Assembly: GCA_035650495.1 (NCBI GenBank)
Contig: DASRHK010000069.1
Location: 1-29,460, forward strand
DNA from: DASRHK01 sp035650495
Lineage (GTDB): Bacteria; Pseudomonadota; Gammaproteobacteria; Nevskiales; Nevskiaceae
Direction: 5' to 3'
Length of the DNA stretch: 29,460 nucleotides
Shown here: positions 1 to 7,826 of the stretch, one piece after another
How the letters are laid out: each line of letters opens with the position of its first letter
Numbering within the stretch: the first letter of the stretch is position 1
The notes under the pieces: generated by a model
Told to the model about the DNA's origin: nothing
The model's input: the letters and a program-made list of their open reading frames with translations, nothing else
The model's database searches: none
Made by a program: the position numbers and the translations under genes

Positions 1-645
1 GCCGAGCGTGACGTCGAGGAAGCGATCGGCGACGCGCGAGAGATTGTCGAACAGCTCGCGGCCTTCGGCTGCGTGTCGGACCATGTTCGGCACGATCTGC
101 AGGCGCGACACGCCATGATCGCGCGACAGCACCTTGATCAGCGCGTAGGCGTCGGTGAGCGACGCCGGCTCGTTGCAGACGACGACGAGGACTTCCTGCG
201 CCGCCTGCGTGAAGGTCACCACGCTGTCGGAGATTCCGGCGGCCGTATCGACGATCAAGGTGTCGAGCGGGCGATCGAGCTCGGAGAATGCGCGGACCAG
301 TCCGGCGTGCTCGGCGTGCGAGAGCTCCGCCATGCGCTGCTGGCCGGAAGAAGCCGGCACGATCTGCAGGCCGAGCGGGCCTTGCAGGATCGTGTCGGCG
401 AGCTTGCACTTCCCTTCCAGCACGTGCGACAGATTGAACGCGGGCTGCAACCCGAGCAGCACGTCGACGTTGGCGAGGCCGAGATCGGCGTCGAGCAGCA
501 TCACCTCGCGACCGGCCAGCCGCATCGACAGCGCGAGATTGATCGCGACGCTGGTCTTGCCGACGCCGCCTTTACCGCCGGTGACGGCGATGACGTTCAC
601 CGGCTTCTTCCGGTTCATGGTCGACAATCCCGCGGCCTGGTCCAT
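1..645 (-). CDS. flhG: FlhG (FleN/YlxH), MinD-like ATPase, C-terminus missing
   Basis: This is a ParA/MinD-family ATPase that sets flagellar number and works with the GTPase FlhF at the cell pole. The visible 215 residues start at an ATG 7 bp after the flhF stop codon and run off the left edge in frame. Residues 2-8 read DQAAGLS, close to the DQAxxLR motif that FlhG uses to stimulate FlhF, with the last Arg replaced by Ser. The deviant Walker A KGGVGKTS is at 25-32 and the switch segment DADLGLANVDVLLG at 52-65. The segment DTAAGISDSVVTF follows in the middle. In P. aeruginosa the homologue FleN antagonises FleQ, which is also encoded in this window. Identification is firm. The C-terminal membrane-targeting helix lies outside the window. 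Confidence 0.95.
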   Translation of the reverse strand, partial: MDQAAGLSTMNRKKPVNVIAVTGGKGGVGKTSVAINLALSMRLAGREVMLLDADLGLANVDVLLGLQPAFNLSHVLEGKCKLADTILQGPLGLQIVPASSGQQRMAELSHAEHAGLVRAFSELDRPLDTLIVDTAAGISDSVVTFTQAAQEVLVVVCNEPASLTDAYALIKVLSRDHGVSRLQIVPNMVRHAAEGRELFDNLSRVADRFLDVTLG

Positions 646-652
646 GCGCGGC

Positions 653-1879
653 TCAGGCGAAGGCCACGGCGTCTGCATCGATCTCCTCCTCGATTTCGGC
701 GTTGCCGATCCTGCCGACGGTGCGCGCGGCGTGGATCGCCTCGCGGACCAGGGTGTGCGCTTCCGCGCGCTTCAGGTCTTCCGGGACTTTCTGGCCGTCG
801 CACACGTACGAGAGCGCGAGCTTGCGGCGGATCAGCACCGACATCGCCGCGCCGTAGCGCGTGGCTTCGTCGAGCTTGGTCAGGATTGCGCCGCACAGCG
901 ACGCGCTCGAGAAGCGCTGCGCCGCCTGATCGAGATCCGACGCGCTGCTGTTCGCGGGGAGCACGAGCAGCGAGCGCACCGCGCGACCACCGACCGAGAG
1001 CTCCGCGAGCTGCGACGGCAGCCGCGCATCGCGCGGGCCGAGACCCGCGGTGTCGATCAGCACGAGCTTGCAGTCGGACAATTCCTTCAGGCGCGCCGCG
1101 AGCTGGCTGGCGTCTTCGGCCGAATACACCGGCACGCCGAGGCGGCGGCCGTAGGTGAACAGCTGCTCCTGCGCGCCGATGCGGTAGTGATCCATGCTGA
1201 TCAGCGCGACCTGGCGGCTGCCGTGCCACTGCGCGAAGCGCGCGGCGAGCTTGGCGAGCGTCGTGGTCTTGCCCACGCCGGTCGGGCCGACCAGCGCGAA
1301 CACGCCGCCGGCTTCGAGGAAATCATCCGAGGCGATCGGCAGCTTGTCTTCGAGCGCCTGCAGCGGCCATTGGCGCGCGAGCGTCTCGTCCGCTTCGCTC
1401 GGCAGCGCCTGCGCGATCTCGCGCGCGATGCTGACTTCGAGCCCGATGCGCACCAGCTCGCGCATCACCGCGCCGCGCAGCGGACTCAACGCGCGGAACT
1501 GCCCGAGCGTGAGCGCGGAGACCTGCGTCTCGATCAACCGGCGCATGCCGGCGATCTCTTTCCGCAGGTGCTTCAAGCCTTCTTCGTCGTTGACGATGAT
1601 CTGCGTCGCGACTGGCGCCTGAATCTTGTTTCCCTCTCCCTTGGGGAGAGGGTCAGGGTGAGGGCTTGCTGATTGCACCGCCGTCTCAACGACCGCCGGT
1701 GTCTCCGCCGGCTTCGCCGCCGCGCGCATCAGCGCCTCGTCGTAATCGACCGCGGCGACCACTTCGACGCCGCTGTCGACGCGGCGATTGGAGAGGATCA
1801 CCGCATCGGGTCCCTGCTCGTCGCGCACGAGCCGGATCGCCTCGCGCATCGTCGCCGCCGTGAATCGCTTGATCTTCAT
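653..1879 (-). CDS. flhF: FlhF, SRP-type GTPase for flagellar placement
   Basis: FlhF recruits the first flagellar components to the cell pole. The 408-residue protein has the usual N-terminal basic region (MKIKRFTAATMREA), a linker, and a C-terminal NG domain. The P-loop GPTGVGKTT is at about 198-206, DTAG at 276-279 and the guanine-specificity motif TKLDE at 334-338. The ATG has a fair Shine-Dalgarno (AAGGA) and begins 12 bp after flhA. An oddity is residues 72-83, reading SPHPDPLPKGEG, which are encoded by a dispersed palindromic repeat (see 1632-1664) lying in frame in the low-complexity linker. The GTPase core is untouched, so the protein should still work. With flhG next to it, the pair argues for polar flagellation. 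Confidence 0.97.
   Translation of the reverse strand: MKIKRFTAATMREAIRLVRDEQGPDAVILSNRRVDSGVEVVAAVDYDEALMRAAAKPAETPAVVETAVQSASPHPDPLPKGEGNKIQAPVATQIIVNDEEGLKHLRKEIAGMRRLIETQVSALTLGQFRALSPLRGAVMRELVRIGLEVSIAREIAQALPSEADETLARQWPLQALEDKLPIASDDFLEAGGVFALVGPTGVGKTTTLAKLAARFAQWHGSRQVALISMDHYRIGAQEQLFTYGRRLGVPVYSAEDASQLAARLKELSDCKLVLIDTAGLGPRDARLPSQLAELSVGGRAVRSLLVLPANSSASDLDQAAQRFSSASLCGAILTKLDEATRYGAAMSVLIRRKLALSYVCDGQKVPEDLKRAEAHTLVREAIHAARTVGRIGNAEIEEEIDADAVAFA
1632..1664. repeat. Dispersed palindromic repeat inside flhF
   Basis: The 33-bp segment has arms CCCTCTCC and GGAGAGGG around a short centre, followed by TCAGGGTGAGGG. It is the type of element found many times in intergenic DNA of various proteobacteria and recognisable in translation as PHPxPLPxGEG. 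Here it sits within the flhF reading frame, encoding residues about 72-83 of the linker. No second copy was seen in this window, so its dispersal in this genome is inferred from general knowledge. Confidence 0.75.
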
Positions 1880-1891
1880 TCTTGTCGTTCC

Positions 1892-3949
1892 TTACGCCAC
1901 CGTGCCCGCCAGCCGGATCCGCTTCGCGTCCGGCACTTCGTTGAAGGCCAGGACCTTGAGCGTCGGGATGCTGTGCCGGACGAAGCGCGCGAGCATCGGC
2001 CGCAGCGGCTGGCTCACCAGCAGCACCGCCGGCTGACCGCTCGCCTCCTGCCGCTGGACGCCTTCGTTCAGCGATCGGTGCAAGCGCTCCGCGAGTCCGG
2101 GTTCCATCACCCCGCCACCCTGCAGCGAGTCGTGCAACATGCGTTCCAGAGGCTGCGCGAGCGTCATCACCGGCAGCTCCGGCGCGAGGCCGTTGATGTC
2201 CTGCACGATTTGGCGCGACAGCTTGAGGCGCACGGCCGCGAGCAGCGCGACGGGATCCTGACTCCTCGGCGCGGCCTCGCAGAGCGCTTCGGCGATCGAG
2301 CGCAGGTTGCGGATCGGCACGTTCTCCATGAGCAGTCCCTGGAGAACCTTGACGATGACCGACATCGCGACGAGCTTCGGCGTCAAATCCTCGACGAGCT
2401 TCGGCGCGGCCTTGGCGAGCGCGTCGAGCAGGTGCTGCACTTCCTCGTGACCGAGCAGCTCGTGCGCGTGCTCCTTGAGGATCTGCGACAGATGCGTCGC
2501 GATCACGGTGCCGGCGTCGACGACGGTGTAGCCGAGGCTCTGCGCCTGCAGCTTGAGCGCGTTGTCGATCCAGATCGCGTCGAGACCGAACGCCGGGTCC
2601 TTGCCGACGATGCCTTCGACGCGTCCCGCGGTCGATCCCGGATTGATCGCCATCTGGCGATCGGGATAGATCTCACCGGTCGCGACCGGAACGCCTTGCA
2701 AAATGATTCGATAGTGGTTGGGCGCGAGCTCGAGGTTGTCGCGCACGTGCACCGACGGGATCAGGAAGCCGAGATCCTGCGTGAGCTTCTTGCGCACGCC
2801 CTTGATGCGCGCCATCAGCTCGCCGTTCTGCTTGCGGTCGACGAGCGGGATCAGCCGATAGCCGACCTCGAGCCCGATCGCGTCGGCGGGCGGCAGATCG
2901 TCCCATGAGAGTTCTGCCGGCTCCGGCGCTTTCACGGGTGCAGGCAATTCGGTCGTGCTCGCGGCCAGTCGCGCACGTTTCGCGAGCGTGTACGCGAGCC
3001 CGCCGCAGATCGCGGCGAGCAACAGGAATGCGATGTTCGGCATGCCGGGGATCAAGCCCACGAGCCCGAGCACCGCAGCGGTGATCGCGAGCGATTGCGG
3101 ACGCCCGAAGATCTGCGACGTGACCTGCTTGCTCATGTCCTGCGAGCGCGACAGGCGCGTGACGAGCACCGCGACCGCGGTCGACAGGAGCAACGCGGGC
3201 ACTTGCGCGACGAGGCCGTCGCCGATCGTCAGCAGCGTGTAGTTGTGCAACGCGCCGGAGATCGTGAGGTCGTGCTGCAGCGTGCCGATGCACAGGCCGC
3301 CGATCATGTTGACCAGCAGGATCAGGATGCCGGCCATCGCATCGCCGCGCACGAACTTCGACGCACCGTCCATCGCGCCGTAGAAGTCGGCTTCCTCGCG
3401 CACTTCCTCGCGACGGTTGCGCGCTTCGTCGCGCGTGATCAGCCCGGCGTTGAGATCGGCGTCGATCGCCATCTGCCGGCCGGGCATCGCGTCGAGGATG
3501 AAGCGCGCCGACACTTCCGACACGCGGCCCGCGCCCTTGGTGACGACGACGAAGTTGACGATGGTCAGGATCACGAACACGACGAGGCCGACCGCGTAAT
3601 CGCCGCCGATGACGAATTCGCCGAACGCTTCGATGACGCGACCGGCCGCACCGGTGCCTTCGTGCCCGTGCAGCAGCACGACGCGCGCGGACGCGACGTT
3701 GAGCGCGAGTCGCAGCAAGGTGACGACCAGCAGCACGGTCGGGAACGCGGAGACTTCCAGCGGCCGCAGCACGTAGACGACCGCCATCAGGATCACGATC
3801 GACAGCGCGATGTTCATCGAGAACATCAGGTCGAGCGCGAACGGCGCGAGCGGCACCACCATCATCGCGAGGATCGTCAGCACCACCAGCGGCGGGCCGA
3901 GGCCCTGCTTCTGGATGTTGCGCACTACTTTCATCAGTTGTTCGATCAT
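1892..3949 (-). CDS. flhA: FlhA, flagellar type III export gate protein
   Basis: FlhA forms the nonameric inner-membrane export gate that uses proton-motive force and docks late-substrate chaperone complexes through its cytoplasmic ring. At 685 residues it has the normal length. The N-terminal half holds about eight membrane segments, beginning at roughly residue 18 (PPLVVLTILAMMVVPL). The conserved FHIPEP-family loop with NRREEVREEADFYGAMDGA and the KFVRGDAMAG segment are intact. The C-terminal half, from about residue 340, is the soluble substrate-docking domain. The ATG at 3949 lies 44 bp after the flhB stop, and this gap holds a palindromic repeat. The upstream Shine-Dalgarno is weak, so translation may depend partly on flhB. 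Confidence 0.98.
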   Translation of the reverse strand: MIEQLMKVVRNIQKQGLGPPLVVLTILAMMVVPLAPFALDLMFSMNIALSIVILMAVVYVLRPLEVSAFPTVLLVVTLLRLALNVASARVVLLHGHEGTGAAGRVIEAFGEFVIGGDYAVGLVVFVILTIVNFVVVTKGAGRVSEVSARFILDAMPGRQMAIDADLNAGLITRDEARNRREEVREEADFYGAMDGASKFVRGDAMAGILILLVNMIGGLCIGTLQHDLTISGALHNYTLLTIGDGLVAQVPALLLSTAVAVLVTRLSRSQDMSKQVTSQIFGRPQSLAITAAVLGLVGLIPGMPNIAFLLLAAICGGLAYTLAKRARLAASTTELPAPVKAPEPAELSWDDLPPADAIGLEVGYRLIPLVDRKQNGELMARIKGVRKKLTQDLGFLIPSVHVRDNLELAPNHYRIILQGVPVATGEIYPDRQMAINPGSTAGRVEGIVGKDPAFGLDAIWIDNALKLQAQSLGYTVVDAGTVIATHLSQILKEHAHELLGHEEVQHLLDALAKAAPKLVEDLTPKLVAMSVIVKVLQGLLMENVPIRNLRSIAEALCEAAPRSQDPVALLAAVRLKLSRQIVQDINGLAPELPVMTLAQPLERMLHDSLQGGGVMEPGLAERLHRSLNEGVQRQEASGQPAVLLVSQPLRPMLARFVRHSIPTLKVLAFNEVPDAKRIRLAGTVA

Positions 3950-3964
3950 GGCTCGTCGATCTCG

Positions 3965-3989
3965 TCATTCCCGCGCAGGCGGGAATCCA
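3965..3989. repeat. REP-like palindrome between flhB and flhA
   Basis: Arms ATTCCCGC (3967-3974) and GCGGGAAT (3979-3986) are separated by a 4-base loop, within the larger motif TCATTCCCGC...GCGGGAATCCA. This is the common proteobacterial repeat with core ATTCCCGC-N4-GCGGGAAT, resembling neisserial dRS3. It starts about 5 bp after the flhB stop codon and would form a stable hairpin in the mRNA without a following U-tract. An mRNA-stability or attenuation role is more likely than full termination, because flhA follows at once. Confidence 0.75.
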
Positions 3990-3993
3990 GTTT

Positions 3994-5124
3994 TCAATCC
4001 GTGGGGTCGTACCGCACTTCCGGCGGCACTTCGATCTTGGGCTCCGGCAGCGCTCCGGAGATGCGTCGCTTGAGCTGATAGATGTAGGTCAGCACCTGCG
4101 CAACCGCGTGATACAGCGCGACTGGAATCTCGGCGCCGATCTCGCAATGGCGATACAGCGAACGCGCGAGCGGCGGCGACGACAGCTGCGGCACGCGATG
4201 CTTTCGTGCGATCTCGCGGATCTTCGCGGCGACCTCGCCGGCGCCTTTGGCGACGACGCGCGGCGCGCGCATCCGTCCTTCGGTGTACTGGATCGCCACC
4301 GCGTAGTGCGTCGGATTGGTGACGACGACGTCGGCCTTCGGGATCGCCTGCATCATCCGGCGTGTCGCCAGCTGGTTCTGCAGCTTGCGCAGGCGCGCCT
4401 TCACTTCCGGGCGCCCTTCGGATTCCTTGCTCTCTTCGCGCAGCTCCTCGCGCGTCATGCGCATCTGGCGCTGGTAATTCCAGAGCTGATAGGCGACGTC
4501 GAGCGCCGCGATCGCGAGCATCGCGCCACCGACTTCGGCGAGGAGCTGCAGGCTGATGCCGAGCCCCTGCCCCATGCCCGACGGGATCGTCTGATCGCCG
4601 AGCGAGAGCAGCTCGGCGCGCTTGCTCCACAGGAGCGAGCCGCCGACGGCGAAGATCAGCGCCGCTTTCGCGAGCGCCTTGCCGACTTCGACGAGACCGT
4701 TCAACGAGAGCATCCGCGCGAAGCCTTTCAGCGGATTGATGCGCGAGAAGTCCGGCATCAGCGGATGCGTGGAGAACGTCCAGCCGCCGACCAGCAGCGG
4801 CGCGGCGAGCGCCGCGAGGAAGCTCGCGAGCATCAACGGACCGACGAGCATGAATCCGCTCGCTGCGACTGCGCCCGCCTCCTGGAGCAGCTGCGCCGGC
4901 GCGAGATCTGCGGCCGCGCGCGGCTGCAGCGCCGAGTGCATCCAGGCTTGGGCACTGTGGCTCAGCACGCCGCCGAACGCCGTCATGCCGAGCACCGACG
5001 CGCCGAGCGTCACCGCGATCGACAGCTCGCGCGAGCGCGGCAGGCGGCCTTGCTCGCGCGCCTCCTGGAGGCGCTTGGCTGTGGCGCGCTCTGTTCGTTG
5101 CTCGAAGTCGGTTTCGTCAGCCAC
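3994..5124 (-). CDS. flhB: FlhB, export specificity switch protein
   Basis: FlhB is the inner-membrane export protein that switches secretion from rod/hook to filament substrates after autocleavage. It has 376 residues. The N-terminus (ERTERATAKRLQEAREQG-type sequence) is typical, about four membrane segments follow between residues 35 and 215, and the autocleavage motif NPTH lies at 270-273 in VVVTNPTHYAVAIQY. The C-terminal tail is short. The start codon is GTG, 3 bp after the fliR stop, so translation is probably coupled to fliR. The switch partner FliK is encoded in the same cluster. The family is unmistakable. Confidence 0.98.
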   Translation of the reverse strand: MADETDFEQRTERATAKRLQEAREQGRLPRSRELSIAVTLGASVLGMTAFGGVLSHSAQAWMHSALQPRAAADLAPAQLLQEAGAVAASGFMLVGPLMLASFLAALAAPLLVGGWTFSTHPLMPDFSRINPLKGFARMLSLNGLVEVGKALAKAALIFAVGGSLLWSKRAELLSLGDQTIPSGMGQGLGISLQLLAEVGGAMLAIAALDVAYQLWNYQRQMRMTREELREESKESEGRPEVKARLRKLQNQLATRRMMQAIPKADVVVTNPTHYAVAIQYTEGRMRAPRVVAKGAGEVAAKIREIARKHRVPQLSSPPLARSLYRHCEIGAEIPVALYHAVAQVLTYIYQLKRRISGALPEPKIEVPPEVRYDPTD

Positions 5125-5127
5125 GGC

Positions 5128-5895
5128 TCACCCGAACAGCGTCGGCAGCACGTCGAGCGCGCGATTGAAGATCGCGGTCGCGGTCGCGCCGAAGGTCTGC
5201 AGCCCCGCGTAGAGCACGACGAGGCCGGCGAGCACCGACACCGGCAGGCCGACGGCGAAGATGTTCAGCGTCGGCGCCGCGCGGCTGGCGACACCCATCA
5301 ACAGATTCACCGTGAGGAGCGCAATCAATCCCGGCAGCGCGACCTGCATCGCGCCCATGAACAGATCGGTTCCCGCCGCGACGACGTTGTGCGACAAGCC
5401 TTCGAGCTGGATCGGCGCGCCGAGCGGCAGATCCTTGAAGCTCGTGGCCAGGACCTTGATCAGCGCGAGATGGCCGTCGAGCGCGAGGAACAGCAGCATC
5501 GCGAGCGCGGTGAGCAGTCCGCCGAGCGCGGACGCGTCGGTGCCGCGCACCGGATCGATCAGCTGCGCGAATGAAAGTCCCGAGCCCGACGACAGCATTT
5601 CGCCGGCGAGCATCAGCGTCTCGAACGCGATCTGGATGACGAGGCCCATCGCGACGCCGATCACGACCTGCTCGGCGCAATCGAGGATCAGGCTCGCGCT
5701 GAAATCGGTCGCGTTCATGCGCGGCGTCACCGGAACCAGCACGAGCGTGAGCGCGATCGCGAGCAGCAGGCGCGTGCGCGCGGCGCCGGCGGCGGCGCCG
5801 AGGATCGGCGCGGTCATCACCAACGCCGCGACGCGGAAGAGGACCAGGAGGCCCGAGACCATCCACGGCATGAGATCGGCGAGGTCGAGCTTCAT
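5128..5895 (-). CDS. fliR: FliR, export gate membrane protein
   Basis: FliR is one of the three subunits (FliP, FliQ, FliR) of the helical export-gate core in the basal body. This 255-residue protein is almost entirely hydrophobic, with about six predicted membrane segments. It carries family sequence such as GSGLSFAQLIDP and NLLMGVASRAAPTLNIFAVGLPV. The ATG at 5895 is 7 bp after the fliQ stop and its own stop is 3 bp before the flhB start, so it sits in a tight operon. Nothing unusual was seen. Confidence 0.97.
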   Translation of the reverse strand: MKLDLADLMPWMVSGLLVLFRVAALVMTAPILGAAAGAARTRLLLAIALTLVLVPVTPRMNATDFSASLILDCAEQVVIGVAMGLVIQIAFETLMLAGEMLSSGSGLSFAQLIDPVRGTDASALGGLLTALAMLLFLALDGHLALIKVLATSFKDLPLGAPIQLEGLSHNVVAAGTDLFMGAMQVALPGLIALLTVNLLMGVASRAAPTLNIFAVGLPVSVLAGLVVLYAGLQTFGATATAIFNRALDVLPTLFG

Positions 5896-5902
5896 GCCGA
5901 CC

Positions 5903-6172
5903 TCAGCCGAGCATCGACGGGATGTTGTGGTAGAGCTCGCGCGTGTAGTCGGCGAGCGTCTGCAGCATCCACGCGCCGGCGATGGCGAGCGCGAACGCGC
6001 TGGCGACGAGCTTGGGCAGGAACGACAGCGTCGGCTCGTTGATCTGCGTCGCGGCCTGGAAGATCGAGACGACGAGACCCACCGCGAGCGCGGTGAGGAG
6101 CAGCGGCGCGGCGAGCAGCAGCGCGATGGTCATCGCCTGGCGCCCGATCTCGACGACGGCCTCGGGAGTCAT
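5903..6172 (-). CDS. fliQ: FliQ, export gate membrane protein
   Basis: This 89-residue protein has two membrane segments, at about 15-37 and 50-72, flanking the conserved segment FQAATQINEPTLSFLPK. It packs around FliP and FliR in the export-gate complex. Length and sequence are normal for FliQ. The start ATG overlaps by ATGA with the end of a 33-codon open frame that begins in the unusually long fliP-fliQ spacer, so translational coupling to a leader is possible but unproven. Confidence 0.97.
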   Translation of the reverse strand: MTPEAVVEIGRQAMTIALLLAAPLLLTALAVGLVVSIFQAATQINEPTLSFLPKLVASAFALAIAGAWMLQTLADYTRELYHNIPSMLG

Positions 6173-6292
6173 GGTGCGCCGTGAGCAGCGTGGAGGGGCC
6201 CCGCGCTCTGTGCGGGGATCTTAGCGTCGCGATCGGCGCAGCTAGCGGCACCACCGAACACGTCCGTCATTGTTGATCTCACGCCGCTAGCC
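6173..6292 (-). other. Structured fliP-fliQ spacer with two inverted repeats
   Basis: The 120-bp spacer is long for two genes that usually abut. A perfect 9-bp inverted repeat GCTAGCGGC (6241-6249) / GCCGCTAGC (6283-6291) with a 33-base interval starts immediately after the fliP stop. Closer to fliQ, CCCCGC (6199-6204) pairs with GCGGGG (6212-6217) around a 7-base loop. Neither is followed by a T-run in the transcript sense. A 33-codon open frame (6270 to 6169, minus strand) ends on TGA overlapping the fliQ ATG, but has no clear ribosome binding site. The region may be a processing or attenuation site, or simply decayed sequence. Confidence 0.5.
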
Positions 6293-7024
6293 CTAGTGCA
6301 CGAACGAGCCGGCGAGCGTGCCCATGATCAGCGTCCAGCCGTCGACGAGCACGAACAGCATCAGCTTGAACGGCAGCGACACCAGCATCGGCGACAGCAT
6401 CATCATGCCCATCGACATCAGCACCGCCGAGACGACGAGGTCGATGATCACGAACGGGATGAAGATCAGGAAGCCGATCTGGAAAGCGGTCTTGAGCTCG
6501 CTGGTCATGAACGCTGCAGTGAGCGTGGTGAACGGCACCGCGTCCTCCGACGCGAAGGTCTGCTTGCCCGACATCTGCGCGAAGAACAGCAGATCGGACT
6601 CTCGCGTCTGATCGAGCATGAAGCGGCGCAGCGGCTCGGCGGCGGCTTGCGCGGCCGGCTCGAATTGCATCTTGCCTTCGACGTACGGGCTGATGCCCGA
6701 GTCGTAGGCCTTCTCGAACACCGGCTGCATCACGAAGAACGTGAGGAACAGCGAGAGCCCGATGAGGATCTGGTTCGACGGCGTCTGGCCGGTGCCCAGC
6801 GCGTGGCGCAGCAGTCCGAGCACGATGACGATGCGCGTGAACGCGGTGGTCATCAGCAGCGCCGCGGGCAGCAGCGTCAGGCCCGTCATCAGCGCGAGCA
6901 CTTGCAGAGACAGCGACCACGTCTGGCCGCCGTTGGCAGCGGTCTTCACGGTCAGCGCTTCGAGTCCTGCCGCCGATGCAGCGATCGGCGCGAAGCACAA
7001 CAGCGCGAGCAACAGCTTCTTCAC
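6293..7024 (-). CDS. fliP: FliP, export gate membrane protein
   Basis: FliP is the main pentameric subunit of the flagellar export gate. The 243 residues start with a cleavable-looking signal sequence (positive MKK, hydrophobic core, ASAAG at about 17-20), typical for FliP. The conserved TRIVIVLGLLRHALGTGQTP and the C-terminal segment beginning FLIFIPFVIIDLVVSAVLMS are present. The start codon is GTG and overlaps the fliO TGA as GTGA, implying translational coupling. A 120-bp structured spacer follows before fliQ. Confidence 0.98.
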   Translation of the reverse strand: MKKLLLALLCFAPIAASAAGLEALTVKTAANGGQTWSLSLQVLALMTGLTLLPAALLMTTAFTRIVIVLGLLRHALGTGQTPSNQILIGLSLFLTFFVMQPVFEKAYDSGISPYVEGKMQFEPAAQAAAEPLRRFMLDQTRESDLLFFAQMSGKQTFASEDAVPFTTLTAAFMTSELKTAFQIGFLIFIPFVIIDLVVSAVLMSMGMMMLSPMLVSLPFKLMLFVLVDGWTLIMGTLAGSFVH

Positions 7025-7476
7025 GATTCGACCTTGAGCAGCGACTTCAGCTTCTCCGCGAACGCGGCGGGCTGCACCGGCAGCATTTCCGGCACGCTCG
7101 CCTGTTCCGCCGCTTCGAACACATGCAGCGCACGCACTGAGCCGGGCGCGACGCCGACGAGGACGCGACGTCCCTGCGCTTCGATCAGCAGCACGCGCTC
7201 GCGCGCGCCCACCTGCAATCCGCCTTTGATGATGACGCCGCCCTGACCCGCGCCGCGCAGGCCCTGCACGCGACGCAACAGGAACGCCGCGGCGAAGATC
7301 ACCGCGATCACGACGAACAGGCTGCCCGCCATGTGGAACGGACCCGGCAAGGTGGCTGGCGATGCCGACGGCGTCACCACGCTCGCGTGCGTCTCCGCTT
7401 TCGCGGGCGGCGCGACGACGACGGCGGGCGTCTGGGCTTCTGCCGGCGCTGCCTCGCTCGTCTCGAACATCATCAC
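7021..7476 (-). CDS. fliO: FliO, export apparatus assembly protein
   Basis: FliO is a small bitopic membrane protein that helps FliP oligomerise. It is assigned by position between fliN and fliP, by one membrane segment at about residues 48-67 (HMAGSLFVVIAVIFAAAFLL), and by the cytoplasmic beta-rich domain with VGARERVLLIEAQGRRVLVGVAPG, which is typical of FliO. The first 45 residues are Ala/Pro-rich. The start is ambiguous: GTG at 7476 overlaps the fliN stop codon, while ATGs at 7473 and 7470 follow in frame (149-151 residues). All of these are compatible with coupling to fliN. Confidence 0.93.
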   Translation of the reverse strand: MMMFETSEAAPAEAQTPAVVVAPPAKAETHASVVTPSASPATLPGPFHMAGSLFVVIAVIFAAAFLLRRVQGLRGAGQGGVIIKGGLQVGARERVLLIEAQGRRVLVGVAPGSVRALHVFEAAEQASVPEMLPVQPAAFAEKLKSLLKVES

Positions 7477-7817
7477 TTCAGCTTCCGCAGCCGCTCGGCC
7501 GGGCTCACCACGTCGGTGAGCCGCACGCCGAAGCGCTCGTTGATGACGACGACTTCGCCGTGCGCGATCAGCGTGCCGTTGACGTAGATGTCGAGCGGCT
7601 CGCCGGCCGCGCGCTCGAGCTCGAGCACCGAGCCCTGGTTGAGCTGCAGCAGCGAGCGGATCGGCAGGCGCGCGCGGCCGACTTCCATCGACAGCGTGAC
7701 CGGCACGTCGAGCAGCACGTCGAGGTTGACGTCGCCGCCGCCGGTGGGCGCGTCGCGGAGCGTGTCGAACGTCGCGGGCTTCGGCGCAGCGCTGGGGGTG
7801 TTGGTCGTGTTGCTCAT
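7473..7817 (-). CDS. fliN: FliN, C-ring switch protein
   Basis: FliN builds the bottom of the flagellar C-ring with FliM and binds the FliH-FliI export ATPase complex. The 114 residues consist of a short variable N-terminus (1-29) and one SpoA domain (about 30-110) with LDVPVTLSMEVGRARLPI, LNQGSVLELERAAGEPLDIYVNG and GEVVVINERFGVRLTDVV-type sequence. The gene starts 9 bp after fliM and overlaps fliO. It is a normal, complete FliN. Confidence 0.98.
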   Translation of the reverse strand: MSNTTNTPSAAPKPATFDTLRDAPTGGGDVNLDVLLDVPVTLSMEVGRARLPIRSLLQLNQGSVLELERAAGEPLDIYVNGTLIAHGEVVVINERFGVRLTDVVSPAERLRKLK

Positions 7818-7826
7818 GGATTGGCC

